A stretch of DNA of 64,000 nt from the NCBI RefSeq assembly GCF_003268025.1, contig NZ_QLUW01000003.1:248001-312000 (forward strand), read 5' to 3'. Below, piece by piece: positions 23,942-32,119 of this stretch. The stretch comes from Paenibacillus montanisoli (lineage in GTDB: Bacteria; Bacillota; Bacilli; Paenibacillales; Paenibacillaceae). The position numbers and the translations under genes are program-made. The notes under the pieces are model-generated. The model searched no databases. It was given only the letters and a program-made list of their open reading frames with translations, and had not been told where the DNA came from. How positions within the stretch are numbered: position 1 is the stretch's first letter; every line of letters begins with the position of its first letter.

Positions 23942-24786
23942 GCCTTCCGCCGGAAGAGAAGGCTCAATCGTCATCGAAGGTACCATCGCAAGTGTCGGCT
24001 GTTGCATCGGCGGCCTCCCAGGCGGAGCACCCAGCTCCCCGCGGCCTGCGAATCGACGTGCACGGCGCCGTCGTCGGGTTCGGCGATCTCGCCGTCCTGC
24101 GCAGGCTGGAGCTGTCGATCCCGCCAGGCCAGTTTCTGGCGGTCGTAGGCCGAAGCGGCTGCGGCAAGAGCACGCTGCTCCGGCTTCTCGCCGGCCTTGA
24201 ACAGGCCGCCGAAGGCTCGGTTGCCCTCGGAGGAGCAGCTGCTTCCGGCCTCAGGCCGGATGTGCGCGTCATGTTCCAGGACGCGCGCCTTCTGCCGTGG
24301 AAGACGGTCCTGGACAATGTCCGGATCGGCGTCCCTGGAGGCGACCGCGCCAAAGCGCTTGCCGCGCTGGAGCTCGTCGGGCTCGCGGACAGAGCGAAGG
24401 AATGGCCGTCCGTCCTCTCCGGCGGGCAGCGCCAGCGGGTCTCGCTCGCCCGGGCGCTTGCCGCCGAGCCGAGCCTGCTGCTGCTCGACGAGCCGCTTGG
24501 CGCGCTCGATGCGCTGACCCGCATCGAGATGCAGTCGCTGATCGAACGACTCTGGCAGGAAAGGCGGTTCACGGCGGTGCTCGTGACGCATGACGTCGGC
24601 GAAGCGGTGGCGCTTGCCGACCGTGTAGTTCTGGTAGAGAACGGCACGATCGCGCAGGATGTCGACGTCGCGTTGGCGCGGCCGCGCGAGAAAGACGGCG
24701 GCTTCACCCATTATGAGAACACTATCCTGAATCGAGTTCTGGCTAGGCTTCCGCCGGATGCGAGCCAGACTGGGTTCTCGATATAG
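23911..24786 (+). CDS. ssuB: Sulfonate ABC transporter ATP-binding protein
   Basis: ATPase of the sulfonate importer, 291 residues. Walker [10 protein letters not shown] (80-88), Q-loop in [11 protein letters not shown], signature [15 protein letters not shown], Walker [13 protein letters not shown] and the switch His in [16 protein letters not shown]. It carries an Ala/Ser/Pro-rich N-terminal extension of about 45 residues before the ABC core. The start ATG at 23911 follows AAAGGAG; an upstream ATG at 23875 lies deeper inside ssuC and lacks a site. Confidence 0.94.
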   Translation: MASALPQRKVSLPPEEKAQSSSKVPSQVSAVASAASQAEHPAPRGLRIDVHGAVVGFGDLAVLRRLELSIPPGQFLAVVGRSGCGKSTLLRLLAGLEQAAEGSVALGGAAASGLRPDVRVMFQDARLLPWKTVLDNVRIGVPGGDRAKALAALELVGLADRAKEWPSVLSGGQRQRVSLARALAAEPSLLLLDEPLGALDALTRIEMQSLIERLWQERRFTAVLVTHDVGEAVALADRVVLVENGTIAQDVDVALARPREKDGGFTHYENTILNRVLARLPPDASQTGFSI

Positions 24787-24798
24787 ATTAAACGACTG

Positions 24799-24833
24799 AC
24801 CGCTTGCGGGGCACGCCCCTGCAAGCGGTTTTT
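24799..24833 (+). terminator. Terminator of the ssu operon
   Basis: Long stem: CCGCTTGC/GCAAGCGG (24800-24807 with 24821-24828) extended by GGGG/CCCC inside, followed by T5. Confidence 0.93.
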
Positions 24834-24920
24834 GTGCGCTTTTCTCGCGGCTTGCGCCCTGTTGCCCGCTCCCGGGAATGCATATCATGATCACATTACT
24901 GCTGAACGGGAGTTGAAGCG

Positions 24921-25736
24921 ATGCCAAGCCTCATGCGGATCAGAAGTAGCAGGGTGAAGATCGATGTATTAATTCCGGCTATCGAGAAGGATCTCGTTAC
25001 GCTGCCCTATGTCATCAATGCCGTCAGAAAGCAGGTCAAGCACCCGATCGGCCGGTTTCTGATCGTTTCGCCGAACCGAACCCGCATCAAGGCGCTGTGC
25101 AAACGCAAACGATGTACCTTTGTCAACGAGAACAGGGTGCTGCCGATTACGAAGTATCATATTCGTTACCGCTCCAGCAAATGGGATCTATCGGGGTGGA
25201 TGCTGCAGCAGCTCTTGAAGCTAAGCGGAGATAAGCTGTGTTCATCCAAGTATTTTCTCGTCATCGACGCCGACACGGTGCTCATTCGTCCGCATGTGTT
25301 CCGCTCCGGCGGCAGAACGCTGTTCTATTGCAGAAGGTGGAGCCAGCCGGAATATTTTCGCACCTACCGAAAGCTCATGGGGAGAAGGGCGGCGCGTCCC
25401 GCTTCCTTCGTCACTCACTACATGCTGTTCGAGAGATCGAAGCTGCGCCAGATGAAGAATGCGATTGCCGCCAAGCACGGCACCAGCTGGTACAGGGCGA
25501 TTCTGAAAAGCATGAACAAAACGAAGAAATATGCATTCTCGGAATTCGAAACTTACGGCAACTATCTATATAGCCGGAACCCAGGCGGCGTCGGCATTAG
25601 GAAAGCGCTGAACAAAAGCCTGAATATGAGCGTGCGGCAGCTAACGGCTCAGAAGCGCCAATCGCTCGCCCGCAGCTATCGGTCGCTTTCGTTCCATAAG
25701 CGAAAAGGATACGCAAGGAAGGCCGTGAAGCGATGA
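24921..25736 (+). CDS. Glycosyltransferase, GT-A fold (DUF6492-like)
   Basis: A 271-residue cytoplasmic protein. KIDVLIPAIEKDLVTLPYVINAVRKQV opens a nucleotide-sugar binding fold, and FLVIDADTVLIRP contains the DxD motif that binds Mn2+ and the sugar nucleotide. TLFYCRRWSQPEY and FSEFETYGNYLY resemble the DUF6492 glycosyltransferases. The protein is unusually rich in Arg and Lys, especially toward the C-terminus. The start ATG is preceded by GGGAG. Overlaps the next glycosyltransferase gene by four bases (ATGA). Acceptor unknown. Confidence 0.78.
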   Translation: MPSLMRIRSSRVKIDVLIPAIEKDLVTLPYVINAVRKQVKHPIGRFLIVSPNRTRIKALCKRKRCTFVNENRVLPITKYHIRYRSSKWDLSGWMLQQLLKLSGDKLCSSKYFLVIDADTVLIRPHVFRSGGRTLFYCRRWSQPEYFRTYRKLMGRRAARPASFVTHYMLFERSKLRQMKNAIAAKHGTSWYRAILKSMNKTKKYAFSEFETYGNYLYSRNPGGVGIRKALNKSLNMSVRQLTAQKRQSLARSYRSLSFHKRKGYARKAVKR

Positions 25737-26842
25737 GGCGCTATCATGTCGTTTGGAGAGGTCCGATCAAAAGGGCATCCGGACTTGGCATCGCGAGCAG
25801 AGAGTACGTCCGGGCATTAAGAAGAAGCGGCGTCCGCGTCACCGTGGGGGCTTCAAGAAGAGGCAACGGGAGACCGCGCATCCTAATCTATCATTACTCT
25901 CCGAACACGCTTAACGTCCAGCAGGCAAGAAAGCAGTTTGACTATATCATCATGAACACCGTCTGGGAGACAACCCGCATTCCGAGGCGTTGGCGGGCCC
26001 CTCTCAACAAGGCCGATGCCGTGTTTGTCCCCTCGAAACAGAACATGCGGGCTCTGCGAAGCAGCGGCGTGAAGAGGCCCATTTACATCGTTCCCCATGG
26101 GGTGAATGCCCGATTCTTCAATCCTCGCAGCAAGAAGCTTCCCGTGAGAGAGGCGAAGGGCCGATTCGTATTCGTTTCGGTGTTCGGGTTCCAGCACCGT
26201 AAAAACCCCGAAGCGCTTCTAAGGGCGTATTGGGAGGAATTCAACTCGTCCGATAAGGTGCTCCTACTGATCAAAACAAATGGGTACGCGCGTTACGAGA
26301 ATGCGAAATGGATCCGCAGCCGCATTCTGGCCTATAAGAGGCGACTTGGGCTTCATCGCAAAAAAACAGCCCCGGTCGTCATCATGGGCGGGAAGTTAAG
26401 CTCCTGGAAGCTGCGGGGTATTTACACGCGAGGAAATGCTTTTGTTCTGCCTACAAGGGGTGAAGGCGTCGGATTGCCGTTCCTGGAAGCACTGGCCAGT
26501 GGCATACCGGTCATTGCAACCGGCTGGGGCGGCCATATGGATTTCTTGACGTGGCGAAATGCCTTCCTGGTTCCGTATAAGCTTAGACCGCCGGTAAGCA
26601 GCATGAGGCTTGCCTCGTCGATTTCACGCCAGTTCCGCGGATTATTCGCGGAACAGGGACAGCTCTGGGCGGAAGCCAGTATCGCCGGCTTGCGAAGAAG
26701 AATGAGGGCCGCGTATCGAAACCCGAAGCTATGCCGCCAGAAAGGGCGTCAAGGCAGGGTTGTCGCGGTTAGAATGTCGTGGAGCCGGGCAGGCGGCATG
26801 ATGAAACGAACGATAGAGAGGGTGGTCCGGAAGCGAAGATAG
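25733..26842 (+). CDS. Glycosyltransferase family 4 (GT-B fold)
   Basis: A 369-residue GT-B enzyme. Features include the N-terminal RASGLGIASREYVRALRRSGVRV, VPSKQNMRALRSSGVKRPIYIVPHGV, and the donor-site region VLPTRGEGVGLPFLEALASGIPVIATGWGGHMDFL with the EGVGLPFLEA Glu motif. Strongly basic, like its neighbour. Translationally coupled to the preceding DUF6492-like gene and followed by the GDP-mannose synthesis gene, so GDP-mannose is a plausible donor (inference from context). Confidence 0.88.
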   Translation: MRRYHVVWRGPIKRASGLGIASREYVRALRRSGVRVTVGASRRGNGRPRILIYHYSPNTLNVQQARKQFDYIIMNTVWETTRIPRRWRAPLNKADAVFVPSKQNMRALRSSGVKRPIYIVPHGVNARFFNPRSKKLPVREAKGRFVFVSVFGFQHRKNPEALLRAYWEEFNSSDKVLLLIKTNGYARYENAKWIRSRILAYKRRLGLHRKKTAPVVIMGGKLSSWKLRGIYTRGNAFVLPTRGEGVGLPFLEALASGIPVIATGWGGHMDFLTWRNAFLVPYKLRPPVSSMRLASSISRQFRGLFAEQGQLWAEASIAGLRRRMRAAYRNPKLCRQKGRQGRVVAVRMSWSRAGGMMKRTIERVVRKRR

Positions 26843-26884
26843 GGCCTGCGGGAAGGCACATTGTTTTTTCAAGGGGGGATGGCA

Positions 26885-28264
26885 TTGCGAATTGTACTAC
26901 TGAGCGGCGGTTCGGGGAAGCGGCTGTGGCCATTGTCGAACGAAGTCCGTTCGAAATTATTTTTGAAGCTCCTCCCTTCGGAGAGCGGCGGCAATCAATC
27001 GATGATTCAGCGGGTGTGCGGCCAATTGGAGGAAGCGGGGCTCCTTCCGGAAACGACGATCGTCGCGCAAGCAAGCCAAGCGGAAATGTTCCAAAGCCAG
27101 GTCGGCGACAAGCTCTGCATGGTTGCCGAGCCTTGCCGGAGAGGAACCTTTACGGCGGTTGCCCTCGCTGCCGCCTATTTGCACGATAAGCTGGGGGTTG
27201 CGCCCGAGGAAACGGTATGCGTCATGCCGGCCGATCTTTATGTGGAGGCGGCGTTTTTTACGGTGCTCAAGCGGTTTCCGGACTACTTGTCCCAATCCGG
27301 CACCGAGCTGGCTTTGCTTGGCACGCTTCCCGATCATCCTTCTAGCCAATTTGGCTATATCGTTCCGGAGAAAAGCGACGAAGCGGCCGCAGCGAAGGGG
27401 TATCTGCCCATCGTCCAGTTCGTGGAAAAACCGGATGAAGCGCATGCCGCCCGCCTGATTGCCAGCCATGCGATGTGGAATTGCGGCGTGTTCGCGTTTC
27501 CGTTATCCTTCATGCTCTCGATCCTAGGGAGCAGAGGGCTGCCTGCCGGCTACGATGATTTGCTGGGCCGGTATACGCAGCTTCCGGATGCGAGCTTCGA
27601 TGTCGAAGTGGCGGAGAAGACGGCGCATTCGGTGGTCATTCCTTATGAAAAAGGCTGGTCCGACTTAGGGGACTGGAGAGTGTTCACGGAGTATTTAGGC
27701 AGCAGCGTGATCGGGCTTGGCGAAATCTCGGGCGGCTCCGTGCAATCGCATGTGGTCAATGAGCTGGCGTGCCCGATTCGCTTGATCGGCGTTTCGAATG
27801 TGATCGTTGCCGCAAGCGCCGAAGGGATTCTGGTAGCCGACAAGGGCAAGGCCAATCAAATCAAGCAGCTGCTGGGCGGCTCGCCCGAGCACCCTATGTC
27901 CGGAGAGAAGCGATGGGGCACCTACCGCATCCTGGACTATTCCAAGACGGATGCCGCTGCCGAATCGCTGACGAAAAAAATCGACCTGCTGCCCGGGAAA
28001 CATACAAGCTATCACCTGCACGCGCATAGGAAGGAAACGTTGGTGATTCTCTCCGGAACCGGCACCTTTGTCTACGAAGATAAGCTGGCTTCGATCAGCG
28101 CCGGGGACGTGCTGCACATTCCCGCGGGCGCGAAGCATGCCGTTCAAGCGGCGTCGCTGCTAGCCTATTTGGCGATCCAGATCGGTGCCGACCTGACCCG
28201 GGAAGATGTTCAGCGAATCGCCGTGACCTGGACGGATATTGTAAGCAGATGCGCGAATCCATGA
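26885..28264 (+). CDS. manC: Mannose-1-phosphate guanylyltransferase / mannose-6-phosphate isomerase
   Basis: Bifunctional enzyme making GDP-mannose from fructose 6-phosphate-derived mannose phosphates. N-terminal nucleotidyltransferase with the signature LSGGSGKRLWPLSNEVRSK, product-site FVEKPDEAHAARLI and a WNCGVFAF motif; C-terminal cupin isomerase domain with YHLHAHRKETLVILSGTG and HIPAGAKHAV holding the metal His residues. Start: TTG at 26885 lies six bases after AAGGGGGG; the ATG at 26879 directly abuts that site and is less likely, giving 459 or 461 residues. Ends the glycosylation cluster before a terminator. Confidence 0.91.
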   Translation: MRIVLLSGGSGKRLWPLSNEVRSKLFLKLLPSESGGNQSMIQRVCGQLEEAGLLPETTIVAQASQAEMFQSQVGDKLCMVAEPCRRGTFTAVALAAAYLHDKLGVAPEETVCVMPADLYVEAAFFTVLKRFPDYLSQSGTELALLGTLPDHPSSQFGYIVPEKSDEAAAAKGYLPIVQFVEKPDEAHAARLIASHAMWNCGVFAFPLSFMLSILGSRGLPAGYDDLLGRYTQLPDASFDVEVAEKTAHSVVIPYEKGWSDLGDWRVFTEYLGSSVIGLGEISGGSVQSHVVNELACPIRLIGVSNVIVAASAEGILVADKGKANQIKQLLGGSPEHPMSGEKRWGTYRILDYSKTDAAAESLTKKIDLLPGKHTSYHLHAHRKETLVILSGTGTFVYEDKLASISAGDVLHIPAGAKHAVQAASLLAYLAIQIGADLTREDVQRIAVTWTDIVSRCANP

Positions 28265-28268
28265 TCGG

Positions 28269-28303
28269 CCCGGCAGGCGGGTTGCGCCTTCCGGGTATTT
28301 TTG
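28269..28303 (+). terminator. Terminator of the glycosylation cluster
   Basis: CCCGG/CCGGG outer stem (28269-28273 with 28291-28295) and GGCG/CGCC inner stem, followed by TATTTTTG. Confidence 0.75.
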
Positions 28304-28461
28304 TGTGAACTTGGATAGATGAAGCGCTGACGGTTCAAGAAGCAGTAGTAGAGTAGTGGGGAAGTGGGCTTGCGAGAACTTTGCTAGAGAAGCGGTCAGG
28401 ATCGCGTAATGCGGCAAAAAGAGGTTTCCGCCTTGCCTATTTAAAAAGCAAACCCTCAGCC

Positions 28462-28950
28462 CTATATGATCTGTGTTAATTCGGCCTTTAGTTCATTTGT
28501 TAGTTCAAATTCTTTATCAATATCTATATGTCCTAATTTCCTATTACTTGTTTCTAAACTAATTAATTTGAGATAGCTAAAATTCGGATCGACTACTATA
28601 TTGATATCAAATGTCTGTAATGTTTGGGTTTCTTGAGCCTTTATTGAAAGGTAATAAAAGTATTCAGGAATTAAAGGCTTGTCTTGAATCACCTTTAAGG
28701 AATCTAATTGAGAAATTAATTTATAGATACTAGGCCGCCTATGATCAGGATTTCTTAAAGAGGATAGAGTCACTCCATTTTGAAGTCCTTGATCAACTTT
28801 TGTAATAATTGTATCTATAATTGAGTTGTCTGCATTCAAAGCTGTAATCTGTTCCATTAGCTTTTCTTCTTTTGATTTAGAACAACTTGTTAATATAAGT
28901 AAAGCACAAAGAACCACAAAGATCGTTATTCGATTTTTGGCTGTCATCAT
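28462..28950 (-). CDS. Lipoprotein of unknown function (AT-rich gene)
   Basis: Predicted exported lipoprotein of 162 residues: hydrophobic signal with lipobox ILTSC near residue 24, then a charged helical domain with little cysteine or aromatic content. No family recognised. The start ATG (28950) follows AGGAGG at good distance. Its base composition is far more A/T-rich than the GC-rich genes on both sides, shared with the next lipoprotein gene, so the pair was probably acquired together. Confidence 0.72.
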   Translation of the reverse strand: MMTAKNRITIFVVLCALLILTSCSKSKEEKLMEQITALNADNSIIDTIITKVDQGLQNGVTLSSLRNPDHRRPSIYKLISQLDSLKVIQDKPLIPEYFYYLSIKAQETQTLQTFDINIVVDPNFSYLKLISLETSNRKLGHIDIDKEFELTNELKAELTQII

Positions 28951-28995
28951 TGATCCTCCTAACACTAAAGCTCTTAGGCAGTTTCATATATCCGT

Positions 28996-29349
28996 TTAAC
29001 TTTTCAAATAAAAGGTTTCTTCTTTGTCATCCCAGTTCATTTTCACTTTGATTGGCAAAGTATCGTCAGTTACTGCACAGCCTGCGCAACCAGTCGAAAT
29101 TTCAATTATTTTACCTTTGTAGTCGCTCTCTTTACGCACCAGTTTTTCATTAATCGTTATTTCAATGTTTTTAAGCTCTTCGTCTGTTTCATTTTTATAA
29201 CTAAAAACGTACTTTCCATCTTCCCTATGCGCACTGATGTTTGCAGTGTATTCACCGCTCCAACTATCACTCTCTCCAATAAGCGAAATTGATTTATCGC
29301 AACCGGCCAGCACTAAAACCATGAATATTGCAATAAAAATTTTTTTCAT
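28996..29349 (-). CDS. Small lipoprotein of unknown function (AT-rich gene)
   Basis: 117 residues with a short signal and lipobox LAGC (Cys18). The mature part is beta-like (GKYVFSYKNETDEELKNIEITINEKL) and holds a CAGC pair that could form a disulfide. RBS AGGAGG directly upstream. Lies 45 bases upstream of the other AT-rich lipoprotein gene on the same strand; probably co-transcribed. No family recognised. Confidence 0.72.
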   Translation of the reverse strand: MKKIFIAIFMVLVLAGCDKSISLIGESDSWSGEYTANISAHREDGKYVFSYKNETDEELKNIEITINEKLVRKESDYKGKIIEISTGCAGCAVTDDTLPIKVKMNWDDKEETFYLKS

Positions 29350-29425
29350 TACGTCCTCCTGGAAGGTATTTCATTTCATAAAACTATACTCCGAATGGAT
29401 AAAAATAGTTTCACAATCCTGCCGG

Positions 29426-30307
29426 CTAGTCGTGCGCGCGCGAATTGTCGCGGAACCGAGCGGGCGTAGTGTGCATAAGCGCCCGAAACGTGCGGGCGAA
29501 ATAATGGACGGAGCCGAAGCCGGTCCGCTCCGCGATTTCCTTGATCGACAGCTCCGAGTACCGGAGCAGCTCGGCGGCTTGGCGGACGCGCTGCTTGCGC
29601 ACGTAGTCCGTATATGATTCATAAACGCCGGAGGAAAACAAGCGCGAGAGATGGCGCGGCGACAGATTGATCTGGGCTGCGACCTTGTCCAGCGAAAGAT
29701 CGTCATCGCTCAAGTTGTCGGTGATGAACAGCTTCGCTTGCTTGAGCAGTGCCGATGAGCTGCGACGGGGCGCCTTCCAGTCGGCTTGCTGGAGCGGCTT
29801 GCAGAATACGCCGGGCAGCGAGAGCAGCAGCATCGCGGCAAGCTGCGGCAGCACGGACTCCGGCAAGGAAGGCGAGTCCCCGGACCTTCGGAGCATCGAC
29901 CGCCACAGCTCGGCGGCGGCGAGGTGATCCGCGTTTTGAATGACGCAAGTCTTGGTTTCCGCCAACGCCTGAAAGGAGGCGCGGACCTGCTCCGCGCTGC
30001 CGTTCTCGTCAAGCTCGAAAGCTACGTACACGATTGCGATTTCCGGATCGCACTGGATGTAATGGGTGATGCCTGGGCGGGAACAGAACATCGTCCCTTT
30101 TTGTATCGGATAGGTCTTGCCGTCGTCCAGATACGTGCCCTTCCCGTCGATGACGTAGCAGATTTCGAAGAAGGAGTGTTTATGCAGAAAATTTGAGGTA
30201 AGGTGCCCATTCACCCCCCAATAATGAACGGTAAAAACCGCATCGGCTGTCTTGAGCCGAAGGGCGTACTGATTCAGCCACGTGCCGCTCTCTTCCCAAA
30301 GAAACAT
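29426..30307 (-). CDS. AraC-family transcriptional regulator with cupin sensor domain
   Basis: Regulator of 293 residues: an N-terminal cupin-like ligand domain (HKHSFFEICYVIDGKGTYLDDGKTYPIQKGTMFCSRPGITHYIQ) and a C-terminal pair of helix-turn-helices (KVAAQINLSPRHLSRLFSSGVYESYTDYVRKQRV, then IKEIAERTGFGSVHYFARTFRALMHTTPARFRD). Divergently transcribed from the phytanoyl-CoA dioxygenase-like gene 141 bases away, which is its most likely target. The ATG at 30307 has AAGGGA upstream; a TTG nine bases earlier abuts that site. Confidence 0.91.
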   Translation of the reverse strand: MFLWEESGTWLNQYALRLKTADAVFTVHYWGVNGHLTSNFLHKHSFFEICYVIDGKGTYLDDGKTYPIQKGTMFCSRPGITHYIQCDPEIAIVYVAFELDENGSAEQVRASFQALAETKTCVIQNADHLAAAELWRSMLRRSGDSPSLPESVLPQLAAMLLLSLPGVFCKPLQQADWKAPRRSSSALLKQAKLFITDNLSDDDLSLDKVAAQINLSPRHLSRLFSSGVYESYTDYVRKQRVRQAAELLRYSELSIKEIAERTGFGSVHYFARTFRALMHTTPARFRDNSRAHD

Positions 30308-30448
30308 GAGATACAATCCCTTCTAACCGAATTAAGTTAATGGCGTGAAAAGACAAAAAGGTGGCTTCTCTGGCTAAAGACCGAAACACCTTGATTCCTC
30401 TACAATAAAGCCATAGGAAGCACATTGAACTCTTAGGAGGATTGTATC

Positions 30449-31222
30449 ATGATTACAGCTCAGGATGTGGAATTTTACAAAGAGAATGGTTATTTGTTAG
30501 TCAAGGGCGTGTTCAATAAAGCAGAGATTCTCGAGATGCGCAAAGCGGTTGACGGCATTATCGACCGTGCCGCTAAAGCGAAAATGGATCACAATGCGCA
30601 GTGGCAGGGGGACTTCCTTCCGCCGGAAGAGCTGAAGAAGCTCGTGCTGAAAGGCTTCCATGACGTGCACTACCACGATGCGTCCTTTCTGCGTGCATTA
30701 ACGCATCCGAATATGGCGGCCGTACTGTCGCAAATTATCGGGCCGAACGTCCAGCTGCACCATTCCAAAATGCTGGTGAAGCCGCCTGAGAACGGCGCGG
30801 CCTTCCCGATGCATCAAGACTATCCGTACTTCCCGCATGAGCAGCATACCATGCTTGCGGCCAGCGTTCATCTGGACGATGCCGATCTGGAGAACGGATG
30901 CCTTCACGTCATCCCGGGCTCGCATAAGGAAGGTGCGCTGCAGCACGTAGGCAGACACTATCTGAACGCGAAGGAATATCCGGTATCCGACGGCGTGCCG
31001 TGCATTGCGGAAGCGGGCGACGTGCTGTTCTTCAACTACCTTACGATTCACGGCTCGCCTGCGAACCGCAGCGAGCGGACACGTCGCAACGTGCTGTTCC
31101 AATACCGCAGCGCGTCGGACTTCCCGACAAACAAAGAGCACTTCGACTGGGGCATGGGCCTCATGGTGTGCGGCGAGAATCCGCACTTCAATAAAGTTAA
31201 GCCGGAGTACGCTATTCTATAA
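30449..31222 (+). CDS. Phytanoyl-CoA dioxygenase family (PhyH) Fe(II)/2OG oxygenase
   Basis: Non-haem iron, 2-oxoglutarate-dependent hydroxylase of 257 residues. The facial triad is visible: MHQDYPY gives His122 and Asp124, HGSPANRSERTRR gives the distal His near 201 and the 2OG-binding Arg. GCLHVIPGSHK is the family's conserved strand. Bacterial PhyH proteins act on varied small molecules; the substrate is unknown. Strong RBS (TTAGGAGGATTG). Under probable control of the divergent AraC regulator. Confidence 0.92.
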   Translation: MITAQDVEFYKENGYLLVKGVFNKAEILEMRKAVDGIIDRAAKAKMDHNAQWQGDFLPPEELKKLVLKGFHDVHYHDASFLRALTHPNMAAVLSQIIGPNVQLHHSKMLVKPPENGAAFPMHQDYPYFPHEQHTMLAASVHLDDADLENGCLHVIPGSHKEGALQHVGRHYLNAKEYPVSDGVPCIAEAGDVLFFNYLTIHGSPANRSERTRRNVLFQYRSASDFPTNKEHFDWGMGLMVCGENPHFNKVKPEYAIL

Positions 31223-31244
31223 GCATCGGCAACGGCATAAGCAG

Positions 31245-31275
31245 CCGGGCAGGAGAAATCCTGTCCGGTTTTTTT
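31245..31275 (+). terminator. Terminator of the PhyH gene
   Basis: Ten-pair stem CCGGGCAGGA/TCCTGTCCGG with a GAAA loop (31245-31254 with 31259-31268), followed by seven T. Confidence 0.93.
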
Positions 31276-31393
31276 GTGCTTTCAACTCTGAAATGTTGTC
31301 TGTCATGCGAGATTGGTTCTCTTCACATGGACTTCATTTAAGCGTGCTAATGTGAAATTCGGATAACGCGCAGAGAGGTGGAATTTTAACCAT

Positions 31394-32119
31394 ATGGATC
31401 GCAACAGTTTGAAATTAATGGCAGCGGCGATGCTGCTGGCGGCGATGCTGACGGGATGCGGATCGCAAAATGGGGATCAACAGGCAGCGAATAACGGACA
31501 AGCTGCGGCGTCGGCCGGCTTTAATGCCGGCGGCTCCAATCAGCCGGATCGGACGGCGGATTTCTTCGCCAAGGTCGTGAAGGCGGACGGAGACAGCATC
31601 ACCGTTCAAAAGTCGACGATGTCTCCGGCGGATATGCCGCAAGGCGGGTTTGGCGGCCGAGGCGGCCAGCGCCCGAACAGGGATGCGGGAGCCGGCGGCA
31701 ATAACGCAGCTCCGCCGGAGGGCGAGCTGCCGCCGATGCCGGACGACGGCGGCGAACTGCCGCCTCCCCCGGATGACGCCGGTGAAATGCCAGCTCCTCC
31801 AGATGACGCCGGCGCTAGCGGTAACGCGGGCGGCGCTCCGAATGGCGACCGTCAAGGCGGCGGCCGTTTTGGCGGCGGGGGCTTCATGAATCAGATGAAG
31901 TTCGAGGATGCGCAGTCGACGATCGGCGTGGATGCCGAAACGGAGATCGTCTCGATGGGACGCGGCCAGGACGGCATGACCGAGAACACGCTGAAAGCGT
32001 CGGATTTGAAGGAAGGCGACATCGTAACCGTATGGCTATCCTCGGACAACAAGACGGCACAATACATCTCGCTACGGTTCATGCCGGGCATGCCGGGAAA
32101 GGAAGGTAACGGGCAATGA
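31394..32119 (+). CDS. Gly/Pro/Asp-rich lipoprotein of a MacAB-like operon
   Basis: A 241-residue lipoprotein: lipobox LTGC near residue 23, then a low-complexity middle (repeated Pro-Pro-Asp-Asp-x-Gly-Glu motifs and Gly/Arg/Asn tracts, about 75-165). The C-terminal part, VGVDAETEIVSMGRGQDGMTENTLKASDLKEGDIVTVWL, looks like a small beta-barrel (DUF5666-like). It overlaps the membrane-fusion protein gene by four bases (ATGA), so the two are translated together. Probably an extracytoplasmic accessory of the exporter. No biochemical function known. Confidence 0.75.
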   Translation: MDRNSLKLMAAAMLLAAMLTGCGSQNGDQQAANNGQAAASAGFNAGGSNQPDRTADFFAKVVKADGDSITVQKSTMSPADMPQGGFGGRGGQRPNRDAGAGGNNAAPPEGELPPMPDDGGELPPPPDDAGEMPAPPDDAGASGNAGGAPNGDRQGGGRFGGGGFMNQMKFEDAQSTIGVDAETEIVSMGRGQDGMTENTLKASDLKEGDIVTVWLSSDNKTAQYISLRFMPGMPGKEGNGQ

